Of a DNA stretch of 46,257 nucleotides, positions 7,024 to 15,215 are shown piece by piece. Every line of letters starts with the position of its first letter. Position 1 is the first letter of the stretch. The notes beneath the pieces are model-generated. The model saw only the letters and a list, made by a program, of their open reading frames with translations. It was not told the origin of the DNA and made no database searches. This stretch comes from an uncultured Ruthenibacterium sp. (lineage in GTDB: Bacteria > Bacillota > Clostridia > Oscillospirales > Ruminococcaceae): contig CAJUMH010000024.1 of NCBI GenBank assembly GCA_910587145.1, forward strand, positions 1 to 46,257, written 5' to 3'. A program made the translations under genes and the position numbers.

Positions 7024-8793
7024 TTACAAACGCGCGTCAAACAGGCCGCAAAAGCTGTCAATGGGGTCTTTTCCCCGGAACGCGTCCGGGCCGGCCAGCA
7101 AATCGTCCACAAGCGCGTCCAGCGTTGCGGGCTTTGCATCGTAGGTGTTGATGTAGGTGCGTGCCTGCGGAATATCCGCCAGTATCGTGGGCGCCGCACA
7201 GCTGATCACCACCACCGGCAGCTCGAACACATACCACGGGATCTCTCCGCCGCCCTTGGATAAGCCAAAGCTGGGCCGTCCGCTGGAAACGTCGCACAGC
7301 GTGATAACAAGATCCATACCGGAAACAAAATCGTCGATGGCGTTCTTGCCCGCAAAATACAGGTTGATGCTGGGCTTCTCGCCCGCCGCGATCTGCTTTT
7401 TCATCTTATCGATCGGGCTCTCGTAAATAAACGCGTCAAAGCCTTTGGCGCAAAGGCGCTCTTTGAGCATTTCGGCGGGATTTTTGCCGCCGCCGTAGCC
7501 CATGGCTTTCATCAGAACGGACATGCCGCCCTCCGCGCCCTTCACATGTACGATCATGATGCGCTTATATTTTTCGGGCGTAAGGGGCAGAACGTCCGCA
7601 TCCTTATACTTTACCAGCGTGATGCAGTCGCGGCTGATGGCCCTGTGCATCTCTTTGTACTCCGCCTTGCCCAGAATATCCGCCAGAACCTCTGGCGCGG
7701 GCACCAGCGCTTCCTTCGCCTTTTTGTGCAGGCCCAGATGCGCCTTTAGGCCAAGGATGCGCGTAAGCGCCTCTTGCATGCGCGCCTCGCTGATGGTGCC
7801 GTCTTTGTAGGCGGCCAGCATTGCGGCATAGTCCTCGTCGGGATCGTTGAAGAACAGGAACATATCGCACCCGGCGTTGATGGAGGCGGGCAGCATTTCG
7901 CGGCGCGTCATGCGGTCTGTCATGCCCACCATATGGCTGGCGTCCGTTACCACCATGCCGTTGAAGCCCAGCTTTTCGCGCAGAAGCGTCGTCATGATGT
8001 CGTAGCTCAGCGTCGCGGGCATCATTTCTTCGTCCTCAAGGCCGGGATGAAGGGCTCTTGCATATTCGGGCAGCATGATATGGCCGCCCATAATGGCGTC
8101 CAGCCCGCCGTCGATGAGTGTTTTGTACACAAGGCCATAGGTCTTGTCCCATTCCTCGGGCGAAAAATAGTTGACGTTATTGGAGAGGTGCGCGTCGCGG
8201 AAATCCTGCCCGTTGCCCGGGAAGTGCTTTGCGGTGCACGCAAAGCCTGGAATGGTATGCAGGCCGTCCATATACGCCTTGCTCATTTCGGCCACACGTG
8301 CCGGATCCGAGCCAAAAGCGCGGGTGATGACCTCAGTGTTCTCCCAGTTATACAGGATATCGCACACGGGCGCAAACGCCATGTTGCAGCCGATGGCGGC
8401 CGCCTCCTCGTTGGACATTTTGCCCAGCGCATACGCGTAATCGTTGCTGCGCGTTGCGCCGATCTTGATGCCGGAGCCGATGTTTGTGCCGTCCGCGCAG
8501 GCGCCGTCGCCGCCCGCCTCGGTATTGCAGGCGATGAACAGCGGCACCTTGGCATATTTTTGCAGCGTGCGGTTCTGCTGCTGCACGGCCGCGCCCGGCA
8601 TGGGGTTGTAGCGGCAGCCGCCCAGATGGTACTTTTCCATCAGCTCACGCAGATAATCTTCCTCCTGCGAGGCGGTAAGCTGGAAAAACAGCTGGCCCAC
8701 CTTTTCCTCCGGCGTCATCGCGGCGATGGTCCCCTCCACCCAGCGAATATCGTCCTCCTGCAAATTATAGGGCTTTGCTTTCAAATCTACCAT
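7024..8793 (-). CDS. Glycoside hydrolase family 3, NagZ-like (paralogue 1)
   Basis: A 589-aa cytosolic protein (no signal peptide) related to GH3 beta-N-acetylhexosaminidases. The catalytic loop KHFPGNGQDFRDAH carries the His/Asp pair typical of NagZ-type enzymes, and VVTDASHMVGM holds the nucleophile Asp. A C-terminal domain (about residues 390-589) follows the TIM barrel, as in two-domain NagZ homologues. It likely removes N-acetylhexosamine or related beta-linked sugars from internalised wall or glycan fragments. Of three in-frame ATGs the third (8793) has the best spacing to GGAAGGA and matches the MVDL-AKP start of its paralogue at 11866-13608. It lies downstream of a GH13 gene on the same strand but has its own promoter-like element. 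Confidence 0.85.
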   Translation of the reverse strand: MVDLKAKPYNLQEDDIRWVEGTIAAMTPEEKVGQLFFQLTASQEEDYLRELMEKYHLGGCRYNPMPGAAVQQQNRTLQKYAKVPLFIACNTEAGGDGACADGTNIGSGIKIGATRSNDYAYALGKMSNEEAAAIGCNMAFAPVCDILYNWENTEVITRAFGSDPARVAEMSKAYMDGLHTIPGFACTAKHFPGNGQDFRDAHLSNNVNYFSPEEWDKTYGLVYKTLIDGGLDAIMGGHIMLPEYARALHPGLEDEEMMPATLSYDIMTTLLREKLGFNGMVVTDASHMVGMTDRMTRREMLPASINAGCDMFLFFNDPDEDYAAMLAAYKDGTISEARMQEALTRILGLKAHLGLHKKAKEALVPAPEVLADILGKAEYKEMHRAISRDCITLVKYKDADVLPLTPEKYKRIMIVHVKGAEGGMSVLMKAMGYGGGKNPAEMLKERLCAKGFDAFIYESPIDKMKKQIAAGEKPSINLYFAGKNAIDDFVSGMDLVITLCDVSSGRPSFGLSKGGGEIPWYVFELPVVVISCAAPTILADIPQARTYINTYDAKPATLDALVDDLLAGPDAFRGKDPIDSFCGLFDARL

Positions 8794-8884
8794 CATCATC
8801 TTCCTTCCCGCGGTACGCGATTTTTTGTGGTCTCTGCTCTCGATCGTAAAAAAGAGCCGGGCAGCTTCGCCGAAAAGCGGTATA

Positions 8885-8911
8885 GATTCGACTCTTTTTT
8901 ATTATTGTAAC
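8885..8911 (-). promoter_or_regulatory. Promoter-like element shared by both GH3 paralogues
   Basis: The minus strand reads TACAATAATAAAAAAGAGTC then GAATC. The same pattern, ATAATAAArrrGAnTCGAAyC, occurs upstream of the second GH3 gene (13755-13730). It contains a -10-like box and may include a common operator. No clear -35 box is visible. Confidence 0.5.
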
Positions 8912-9027
8912 ATTTTCGAGCGCAAAAGTGTGGACGGATCCGGAAACTGCATGGAAAGATTTTCCTTTTATTTTTGTGAAAATTGCACAAACAGCATCCC
9001 GCGCGCCAGAGCTCTTTTACGGCTCTT

Positions 9028-10335
9028 TTATTCCACGCGCCAGAACGCCGCACTGTACGGCGCAAGCTCGCTGCCGCCGCCAAAATCGTGCGGCAGGCCG
9101 GTAACAAGATCGGTGGCGCGGCCCGCGCGCGCATCAAAATGCGCGGTAAACGGCGCGCCGTCGGCGTTCACGGCCACCAGCACACGCTCGCCGTCCGCCT
9201 CGCGCTCGAAAATAAACTGGCGGTTGGTGAGCAAAACGGTGCGATACCCGCCGCGCTGCAGCGCGCGGCTTTCCCGGCGCGCGGCCGCCAAACGGGAAAG
9301 ATACGCCGTCAGCTCGTTTTCGCAGGGGCTCTCCACGGCGGGGCGCAAGGCGGCGTCGCCCTGTTTTTTGTCGCCTTCCATCCCCCATTCGCTGCCGTAG
9401 TAAATGCACGGCACGCCGGGCATACCAAACAGCACGCCGTACAGCGGGCGCAAATGCTCCCTGTTGGAGAGGATCGTCGCCACACGCGTGACATCGTGAT
9501 TATCCGCAAACGCCAGCAGCGGCAGGCCCTTGTAAATCGTCCACGGCTCCGGCCCGAACTGCCGGCCGAGGCTGTGGCCGATCTCGAACAGGTTCATCGA
9601 ATTAAAGCTGGAATAAAGGCCCTTGTAGCACTCGTAATTGGTTGCGCTGTGCAGCATGCCGCCGTTCACAAGGCGGTTGTAATCCCCGTGCAGCATCTCG
9701 CCGATCAGCGCGAAATCGGGCTTCAGGCCGTCGGTAAACCCGCGCAGGCGGCGAATAAAATCCTCGTCCAGGCAATACGCCACATCCAGACGCAGCCCGT
9801 CGATATCGAACGCCTCCGCCCAGCCGCGCACGCACTGAAGCAGGTGATCCACGACGGCGGGGTTGCGCAGATTCAGCTTTACCAGCTCGTAATGGCCCTC
9901 CCAGCCCTCGTACCAAAAGCCGTCGTTATAGGGCGAATTGCCGCCAAAGTCGATGCAAAACCAATCCTTATACGGGCTGTCCCAGCGTTTTTCCTGCACG
10001 TCCCGAAATGCCCAGAAGCCGCGCCCCACATGGTTGAACACACCGTCCAGCACCACGCGGATGCCGGCAACGTGCAGCGCGGCGCACACGGCGGCAAGAT
10101 CCTCGTTCGTGCCAAGGCGGCGATCCACGCGGGTATAATCGCGCGTATCGTAGCCGTGCGCGTCCGATTCAAACAGCGGCGAAAAATATACCGCATTGAT
10201 ACCGAGCTTTTGCAAATGCGGGATCCAATCCCGCACGCGCAAAATGCGCGAAACGGTTTGCCCGTCGTTCTCGCGCGGCGCGCCGCACAGTCCAAGCGGA
10301 TAGATCTGATAAAATACGCTTTCTTCCAGCCACAT
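9028..10335 (-). CDS. GH13 alpha-amylase-family enzyme (cyclomaltodextrinase/neopullulanase-like)
   Basis: A 435-aa cytosolic GH13 enzyme. Conserved regions in order: YFSPLFES, DGVFNHVGRG (region I), DGLRLDVAYC (region II, nucleophile Asp), LIGEMLHGD (region III, general acid Glu), FADNHDVTR (region IV, transition-state Asp). A short C-terminal beta domain follows. It would hydrolyse or transglycosylate alpha-1,4-glucan oligosaccharides after uptake. The start ATG has AAGGAG 9 nt upstream. It lacks the N-terminal domain of larger neopullulanases. It has its own consensus promoter at 10504-10476 and lies divergent from the AEC transporter. Confidence 0.9.
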   Translation of the reverse strand: MWLEESVFYQIYPLGLCGAPRENDGQTVSRILRVRDWIPHLQKLGINAVYFSPLFESDAHGYDTRDYTRVDRRLGTNEDLAAVCAALHVAGIRVVLDGVFNHVGRGFWAFRDVQEKRWDSPYKDWFCIDFGGNSPYNDGFWYEGWEGHYELVKLNLRNPAVVDHLLQCVRGWAEAFDIDGLRLDVAYCLDEDFIRRLRGFTDGLKPDFALIGEMLHGDYNRLVNGGMLHSATNYECYKGLYSSFNSMNLFEIGHSLGRQFGPEPWTIYKGLPLLAFADNHDVTRVATILSNREHLRPLYGVLFGMPGVPCIYYGSEWGMEGDKKQGDAALRPAVESPCENELTAYLSRLAAARRESRALQRGGYRTVLLTNRQFIFEREADGERVLVAVNADGAPFTAHFDARAGRATDLVTGLPHDFGGGSELAPYSAAFWRVE

Positions 10336-10475
10336 GAGCCATCACTCCTTGTTTTTACTCTCAGGCAGAGAACACCGAACGCCGCCGGCCCTCTGCCCGC
10401 CGGCAGAAGATCCTCCCGGCACATTGTCGCCGGTTCGTCGCGGCAGAACCGCCGCGGGTTCGGTTCCCTTCTGCT

Positions 10476-10504
10476 ATAGTAGATGAGAATCCGAAAAATG
10501 TCAA
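10476..10504 (-). promoter_or_regulatory. Promoter of the GH13 gene
   Basis: TTGACA (10504-10499), 17-bp spacer, TACTAT (10481-10476) on the minus strand, about 140 bp before the GH13 start codon. Confidence 0.75.
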
Positions 10505-10585
10505 CCGGCGGCCCGTTATCCTTTGGCAGTTTGATTCGGTATAGATTGCGGCATCCCTTTTTGGATCTGTCAACCGCCAAAAAAT

Positions 10586-10614
10586 TTGCGCCGCGCAAAC
10601 GGATGTGGTATACT
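10586..10614 (+). promoter_or_regulatory. Promoter of the AEC transporter
   Basis: TTGCGC (10586-10591), 17-bp spacer, TATACT (10609-10614), giving a leader of about 28 nt before ATG 10649. Divergent from the GH13 promoter; the 10336-10648 gap otherwise holds only GC-rich sequence. Confidence 0.7.
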
Positions 10615-10648
10615 TTTTGAGAGAAAGCGAAAAAAGGGGCAGATTTGT

Positions 10649-11557
10649 ATGGGCGATGTACTGGTACGGGCGGCATGCTTTGTCGCCGTGATTCTTTTGG
10701 GATACGTTTTGCGCCGGGTAGGCGTTTTTCACGAGGATGCGTTTCATGTGCTGTCGCGCATCGTGCTGAAGATTACGCTGCCCGCGGCCATCGTCGTGAG
10801 CTTTTCCGGCAAAGAGATCGCGCCCTCCATGCTTTTTATCTGCCTGCTGGGCTTTGGCTTCGGCGCACTGTATATTGGGCTGGGGTTTTTGATGAGCCGC
10901 AAAAGGCCGCCCGAAAAGCGCGCCTTTGATATGCTGAATCTTGCCGGCTATAACATCGGTAATTTTACATTGCCCTTTGTGCAAAGCTTTTTGGGGCCCG
11001 CCGGCGTGATCACCACCAGCCTGTTTGATACCGGCAACTCCTTTATCTGTTTGGGCGGCGCGTTTGGCTTTGCCCGCATGGTGCAGCGGGGCGAGCGCTT
11101 CTCGTTTGTGCAGATCGGCAAAGCGCTGCTGCGCTCTGTACCGTTCCTTACCTATATCACAATGACCGTGCTGGCGCTTTTGCATCTTGCCCTGCCGCAG
11201 CCGGTGATAGAATTTGCGCAGATCGCCGCGGGCGCCAATGCGTTTCTTGCCATGCTGATGATCGGCATTGGCTTTCAGGTGAACTGCAGCCGGGAACATA
11301 TTTTTCACATTGCGCGCATTCTCTCGGTGCGCTATGGCGTTGCGCTGCTGGGGGCGCTGGCGTGCTACTTTGCGCTGCCTCTGGCGCTGGAATATCGGCA
11401 GGCTTTGGCGCTTCTGGTCTTCAGCCCCATCGCTTCCGCCGCGCCGCCCTTCACCGCGGAGCTGGAAAATGATTTCGGCCTTTCCAGCGCCGTCAACTCG
11501 GTTTCCATCCTTGTCAGCATTGTCTGCATCACGGTTCTGCTCACCATAATGCTCTGA
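10649..11557 (+). CDS. AEC-family (auxin efflux carrier-like) transporter
   Basis: A 302-aa protein with about ten membrane helices in two halves, typical of the AEC family. Family-like motifs are NLAGYNIGNFTLPFV in helix 4 and the polar ASAAPPFTAELENDFGL stretch near residue 275, where AEC carriers break a helix at the substrate site. Bacterial members carry malate, other dicarboxylates or unknown organic anions; the substrate here is unknown. ATG 10649 follows AAGGGGC; the frame extends 21 codons upstream but through the promoter, so those codons are excluded. It ends before a strong terminator at 11705. Confidence 0.88.
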   Translation: MGDVLVRAACFVAVILLGYVLRRVGVFHEDAFHVLSRIVLKITLPAAIVVSFSGKEIAPSMLFICLLGFGFGALYIGLGFLMSRKRPPEKRAFDMLNLAGYNIGNFTLPFVQSFLGPAGVITTSLFDTGNSFICLGGAFGFARMVQRGERFSFVQIGKALLRSVPFLTYITMTVLALLHLALPQPVIEFAQIAAGANAFLAMLMIGIGFQVNCSREHIFHIARILSVRYGVALLGALACYFALPLALEYRQALALLVFSPIASAAPPFTAELENDFGLSSAVNSVSILVSIVCITVLLTIML

Positions 11558-11865
11558 TCGCCGGGCGCGCCGGCTGCAAAAAGGGGCCTGTCGCAAAACA
11601 AAAACACGGTCGCAAATTGCACCGGGAGCAAGGTTCGCGCACAGGGTGGCATTTCAACGAGCCGTCAAGATCTTCCCCTTTAAAGAAACGGTGACCGAAC
11701 AGCAAACCGGCGCCCCTTCCGGCCCTGAATTGCCAGAAGGGGCGCCGGTTTTTGTACGCTGTTTTTCCGAGGGGCTATTTGCAGGCAGGCCCCTTTTGCG
11801 TCTTTTTTCGGTTCGGCAGCCCGCGATTTGCGCCACGCCGCACGCCGCCGCGCCGCATCATGTTT
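11558..11865. other. Convergent intergenic gap with terminator/repeat
   Basis: Holds the hairpin at 11705-11755, which belongs to a small repeat family with 38806-38848, and no coding sequence I can support. The second GH3 gene enters from the right. Confidence 0.6.
11705..11755 (+). terminator. Rho-independent terminator of the AEC gene; member of a hairpin repeat family
   Basis: AACCGGCGCCCCTTC (11705-11719) pairs perfectly with 11736-11750 and is followed by TTTTTG. The hairpin and about 25 bp after it (GGTTTTTGTACGCTGTTTTT) resemble sequence at 38806-38865. Confidence 0.85.
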
Positions 11866-13608
11866 TTACAGGCGCGTATCCCACTTGCCGCAGAACACCG
11901 TATCGCTGGCGGTGCCGTGGAAGGCGCTCTTGCCGCAGATCTTTTCGATGGCGGCGCGAATCGAAGTGCGCGTGGGGCCGTAGGCGTTTACAAAAGTGCG
12001 CACCTGCGGCACATCGATAAGATGATTGGTATAGTTGAGGCTGATGCCGACGGTGGGAACCTCTGTGGCGTACCACGGCAGCTCGTTGGAATGGTTGCAG
12101 CTCCAACGCAGGCGCACATTGTTCTCCTGCGCGTAGCCCTTCACGTATATTACAAGGAACACCACGTCATACGCCGCGCGGAAATCCTCCATTTTGCCGC
12201 AGTCCATCATGCGCATCATGTTCTGCATGCCCGGGCCGTTCTCCACCTCAAGATCGTGGAAGTTTGGCGCCACCGTAACCGCAAAGCCCGCACGCTCTAA
12301 CTCTTCCACCACAACGTCGCGCACCGGCTCGCCCTTGTATGCCTTGCTTGTGGGCGTGCTCTGGATGAACACCAGCCGCGCGCGCTTTTGCGTTTCGGGA
12401 TGGATGGGCAGGTTTTTCTGCGTATCCTTTACCAGCGTCACGCACGCGTCGGCAGCCTTCTGCGCGAGGGCCTTGTGTTCTGCGCAGCCGACAACGGAGA
12501 GCGCTTCCTCGGGCGGCACCAGCGTGCCCGCCGCCTGCTTTTTGTGCAGACCCACGCGCGCTTTCAGGCCGAGGATGCGGTGCAGCGCATCCGACAGACG
12601 CTCGGCGCTGATGATGCCGTCCTCCACGCCCTTCTTCATATAGCCGAAATCCTCGTTGGCATCGTTCGAGAACAGGAACATATCACAGCCGCTTGCGATC
12701 GCCTTGGGCACCGCAACACTGCGCTTTTCCATACAGGCGATGCCCGCCATGTGAGAGGCGTCGGTGATGATCAGCCCGTTGAAGCCCAGCTCGCCGCGCA
12801 AAAGATCGGTGAGCAGCTCGGGCGCGAGCGTAGCGGGCATGATCTGCTTATCCGGGATGCCGGGGCGCAGCTTGCGGCTGAGCGCGGGCGCGGCGATGTG
12901 GCCGATCATCATGCTCTCTAGGCCGCTGTCGATGAGCGCACGGTACATTTTGCCGAATGTGGCCTCCCAAGTATCGGCGTCCAGATCATTGACGCCAAGC
13001 ACAAGATGCTGGTCGCGCTCCTCTACGCCGTCGCCGGGGAAGTGCTTTGCGCAGCAGGCCATCGGGCTTTGGTGCACGCCCTCGATGAATGCCTTGGTGT
13101 TTTGGATTACCGTATCGGCGTTATCGCCAAACGCGCGCGTATTCACGATGGTATTGCGCCAGTTCATGTAAATATCGCAGCAGGGGTTGAACATCCAGTT
13201 CGCGCCCGTGGCGCTGGCCTCGCGCCCCGCGACAAGGCCGATGTTGTACGCCGTCTCGGTATCCTGCGCGGCGGCGGCCTGGGCCGCCGTGGCAATGAAG
13301 GTGCCGTCGCTCATGGCGCCGTCGCCGCCGTTGTCGCAGTTCACCGCGATCAGCAGCGGAATTTTGGTATGCTTCTGATAAGTGGCGTTCTGCCAGTGCA
13401 CAGCCTTGGAATCGCCGCCCTGATAGCGCAAACCGCCCTGATGGTATGTATCCAGCACGCGCTGAATATCGGCCTCGGCCGGCGCACGGCGCATCTGCAC
13501 AAACAGCTGCCCGATTTTTTCGTCGAGTGTCATCCCGGCAATGGTATCCTCCACCCACTGCACGCCCTCATCATCCAGATAAAACGGCTTTGCTCGTAAG
13601 TCCACCAT
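11866..13608 (-). CDS. Glycoside hydrolase family 3, NagZ-like (paralogue 2)
   Basis: A 580-aa cytosolic GH3 enzyme, clearly paralogous to the protein at 7024-8793: shared MVDL-AKP start, WVE-TIAGMT, the KHFPGDGVEERDQH catalytic loop and IITDASHMAGI nucleophile motif. Similar two-domain length. Likely a beta-N-acetylhexosaminidase or related exo-beta-glycosidase acting on internalised sugars; differences in the 130-150 and C-terminal regions may give a different specificity. ATG 13608 follows AAAGGAGC; the open frame runs a further 177 codons upstream through a tandem repeat and a GH3 remnant but has no coding character there. Its promoter element matches that of paralogue 1. Confidence 0.87.
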   Translation of the reverse strand: MVDLRAKPFYLDDEGVQWVEDTIAGMTLDEKIGQLFVQMRRAPAEADIQRVLDTYHQGGLRYQGGDSKAVHWQNATYQKHTKIPLLIAVNCDNGGDGAMSDGTFIATAAQAAAAQDTETAYNIGLVAGREASATGANWMFNPCCDIYMNWRNTIVNTRAFGDNADTVIQNTKAFIEGVHQSPMACCAKHFPGDGVEERDQHLVLGVNDLDADTWEATFGKMYRALIDSGLESMMIGHIAAPALSRKLRPGIPDKQIMPATLAPELLTDLLRGELGFNGLIITDASHMAGIACMEKRSVAVPKAIASGCDMFLFSNDANEDFGYMKKGVEDGIISAERLSDALHRILGLKARVGLHKKQAAGTLVPPEEALSVVGCAEHKALAQKAADACVTLVKDTQKNLPIHPETQKRARLVFIQSTPTSKAYKGEPVRDVVVEELERAGFAVTVAPNFHDLEVENGPGMQNMMRMMDCGKMEDFRAAYDVVFLVIYVKGYAQENNVRLRWSCNHSNELPWYATEVPTVGISLNYTNHLIDVPQVRTFVNAYGPTRTSIRAAIEKICGKSAFHGTASDTVFCGKWDTRL

Positions 13609-13628
13609 GGCAAACAGCTCCTTTTTTG

Positions 13629-13688
13629 TTTTTTCGCAGCGTCGTTTTTCGCAGCGTCGTTTTTCGCAGCGTCGTTTTTCGCAGCGTC
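13629..13688. repeat. 15-bp tandem repeat, four copies, in the GH3 leader
   Basis: The unit GTTTTTCGCAGCGTC occurs at 13644, 13659 and 13674, with a first copy at 13629 differing in one base. It lies between the GH3 promoter element and its ribosome binding site, so it is transcribed in the 5' leader. Period 15 is a multiple of 3. Confidence 0.9.
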
Positions 13689-13729
13689 TCCGCTTTGCCT
13701 TTTTGCAGAGAAAATCGGATCCGAACGGG

Positions 13730-13755
13730 TTCGATTCTCCTTTATTATAGTATAC
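13730..13755 (-). promoter_or_regulatory. Promoter-like element of GH3 paralogue 2
   Basis: The minus strand reads GTATACTATAATAAAGGAG then AATCGAA, with a TATAAT-type -10 box. It shares ATAATAAArrrGAnTCGAA with the element at 8885-8911. Confidence 0.55.
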
Positions 13756-13855
13756 CACGCCAAAATTGCACGGCAAACAGCGATTCTTGCGAGATGAATT
13801 GCGCATCTTGTGTTTTGCCCTATGGCGATTTTTCCGCCGCCGCACCGTATCGCGT

Positions 13856-13944
13856 TTACAGGCGCGTATCTCACTTGCCGCAGAACATCGTATCGCTGGC
13901 GATGCAGCGGGGACGCTCTTGCGGCAGACCGTTTCGGTGGCGGC
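13856..13944 (-). pseudogene. Remnant of a third GH3 gene (3' end only)
   Basis: About 89 bp on the minus strand match the last codons of the neighbouring GH3 gene (11866-11955) at roughly 85% by eye, including the stop-codon region. It carries a 1-bp deletion and a TGG-to-TGA change relative to that gene, so it is not coding. It sits just upstream of the intact copy in the same orientation, as expected if a tandem GH3 copy was deleted down to its 3' end. Confidence 0.8.
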
Positions 13945-13955
13945 TTCTTCTGCGA

Positions 13956-13999
13956 GCCCAATTGTCAACTTATTTTTCTTTTTTAGTTGACAATTGGGC
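13956..13999 (+). promoter_or_regulatory. BirA-type operator overlapping the birA promoter
   Basis: A 15-bp perfect inverted repeat (13956-13970 with 13985-13999). Its core TTGTCAAC-N16-GTTGACAA closely matches the known BirA operator design (TTGTnAAC, about 15 bp, GTTnACAA). The right arm contains the TTGACA -35 box, so bound BirA-biotinyl-AMP would block polymerase. Confidence 0.85.
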
Positions 14000-14015
14000 A
14001 ATCCTCGCATATAAT
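13987..14015 (+). promoter_or_regulatory. Consensus sigma-A promoter of birA-bioY
   Basis: TTGACA (13987-13992), 17-bp spacer, TATAAT (14010-14015): a perfect consensus promoter with its -35 inside the BirA operator. Confidence 0.92.
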
Positions 14016-14157
14016 AGATCTGCAGATCGGCCGGCGAAAGCGGCGATACAAGGGAAAACCCAAGCATCTTTCGGGCCCGTGCGGCAGCGCGGGCACCGTA
14101 AAACACGGCTTTGCTTTTTATATTTTTTTGAAGCCGCACGGAAAGGAGCCAACGCAG

Positions 14158-15123
14158 ATGTCAACAAAAGAGCGCCTTCTGGCGCTTCTGGAAGAAAACC
14201 GCGGCGCGCCGCTTTCGGGCGAGGCGCTGGCGCGGCAGATGGGCGTTTCCCGCACGGCGGTATGGAAGGCCATGCGCGAGCTGCAGGGGCAGGGGCACGC
14301 GATCGAGGCCGTGCAGAATAAAGGCTACACGCTGCGCCCGGAAAGCGACGTGCTCTCGGAACAGGGCGTGCGGCTGTACCTGCGCCACAGTCTGCCGCGC
14401 GTTGTGGTGGAACAGACGCTGATCTCCACCAATCTCACCGCCAAACAGCTTGCCGCCGAGGGCGCCCCCCACGGCACGCTTGTGGCGGCAAACCACCAAA
14501 CCGGCGGCCGCGGCCGGCGCGGGCGCAGCTTTGCCTCGCCGCCGGGAACGGGGCTGTACCTCTCGATGGTACTGCGCCGCGCGCTGCCGATGCAAAATGC
14601 GGTGCTCGTTACCAGCGCGGCGGCGGTAGCCGTTTGCCGTGCGGTGGAAGCGGTTTCGGGCAAACGGCTCGGGATCAAATGGGTGAACGATCTGTATTTT
14701 TACGGCAAAAAATGCTGCGGCATCCTCACGGAGGCCGCAGCGGATGTGGAGAGCGGCGGCCTGGAGCATCTGGTCGTAGGCATCGGCGTTAATTTGTACG
14801 AGCCGGAGGGCGGCTGGCCCGAGGCGCTTGCGCCGATTGCCACGGCTGTTTTTGCGCCGGACGAAACGGTAAACCGCTGCCGCCTTGCCGCCGCCATCGC
14901 AGACGAGCTGCTGACACTGTACGACGCATTGCCAGACACCGCGTTCTTAGAAGAATACCGCGCGCGCAACATCGTACCCGGGCAGGACGTGCTGATTTTG
15001 CAAAACGACCGGAGCCGCCCCGCCCACGCGCTGGCCATTACGGACGAAGGGCATCTGCTGGTGCGCCTGCCGGACGGCAGCGAGGAAGCGCTCTCCTTCG
15101 GAGAGATCAGCATCCGGCTCTAA
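14158..15123 (+). CDS. birA: Bifunctional biotin-[acetyl-CoA-carboxylase] ligase / biotin repressor
   Basis: A 321-aa BirA of the two-function type. Residues 1-60 form a winged helix (ARQMGVSRTAVWKAMRELQ), the central catalytic domain has the biotinyl-AMP loop GGRGRRGRSFASPPG and KWVNDLYF, and a C-terminal SH3-like domain ends the protein. It activates biotin with ATP and attaches it to carboxylase or decarboxylase carriers, and when loaded and idle represses biotin genes. ATG 14158 has AAAGGAG 9 nt upstream; the upstream extension of the frame covers the operator and is not coding. The operator upstream means it represses itself and bioY. Confidence 0.95.
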   Translation: MSTKERLLALLEENRGAPLSGEALARQMGVSRTAVWKAMRELQGQGHAIEAVQNKGYTLRPESDVLSEQGVRLYLRHSLPRVVVEQTLISTNLTAKQLAAEGAPHGTLVAANHQTGGRGRRGRSFASPPGTGLYLSMVLRRALPMQNAVLVTSAAAVAVCRAVEAVSGKRLGIKWVNDLYFYGKKCCGILTEAAADVESGGLEHLVVGIGVNLYEPEGGWPEALAPIATAVFAPDETVNRCRLAAAIADELLTLYDALPDTAFLEEYRARNIVPGQDVLILQNDRSRPAHALAITDEGHLLVRLPDGSEEALSFGEISIRL

Positions 15124-15215
15124 AGGGCCGTAAAATCAGCTTTCGGAAATTTGTGCAACCAAAATGGTCGGAATGAAGCAAAAGCGAAAAAATAAAACCG
15201 AACGGAGTGAAAAAA

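Larger units (their letters stand above)
13609..14157. other. Divergent control region between GH3 and birA
   Basis: From left to right: a 15-bp repeat array in the GH3 leader, the GH3 promoter element, a remnant of another GH3 3' end, the BirA-type operator, the birA promoter and the birA leader. Confidence 0.8.

Noticed and set aside
13629..13688. CRISPR array
   Set aside because: Units are contiguous 15-mers without spacers; no cas genes in the window.
13609..14139. N-terminal extension of the second GH3 protein by 177 residues
   Set aside because: The extra frame runs through a tandem repeat, a promoter element and a frameshifted GH3 remnant; MVDLRAKP at 13608 has the ribosome binding site and aligns with the paralogue's start.
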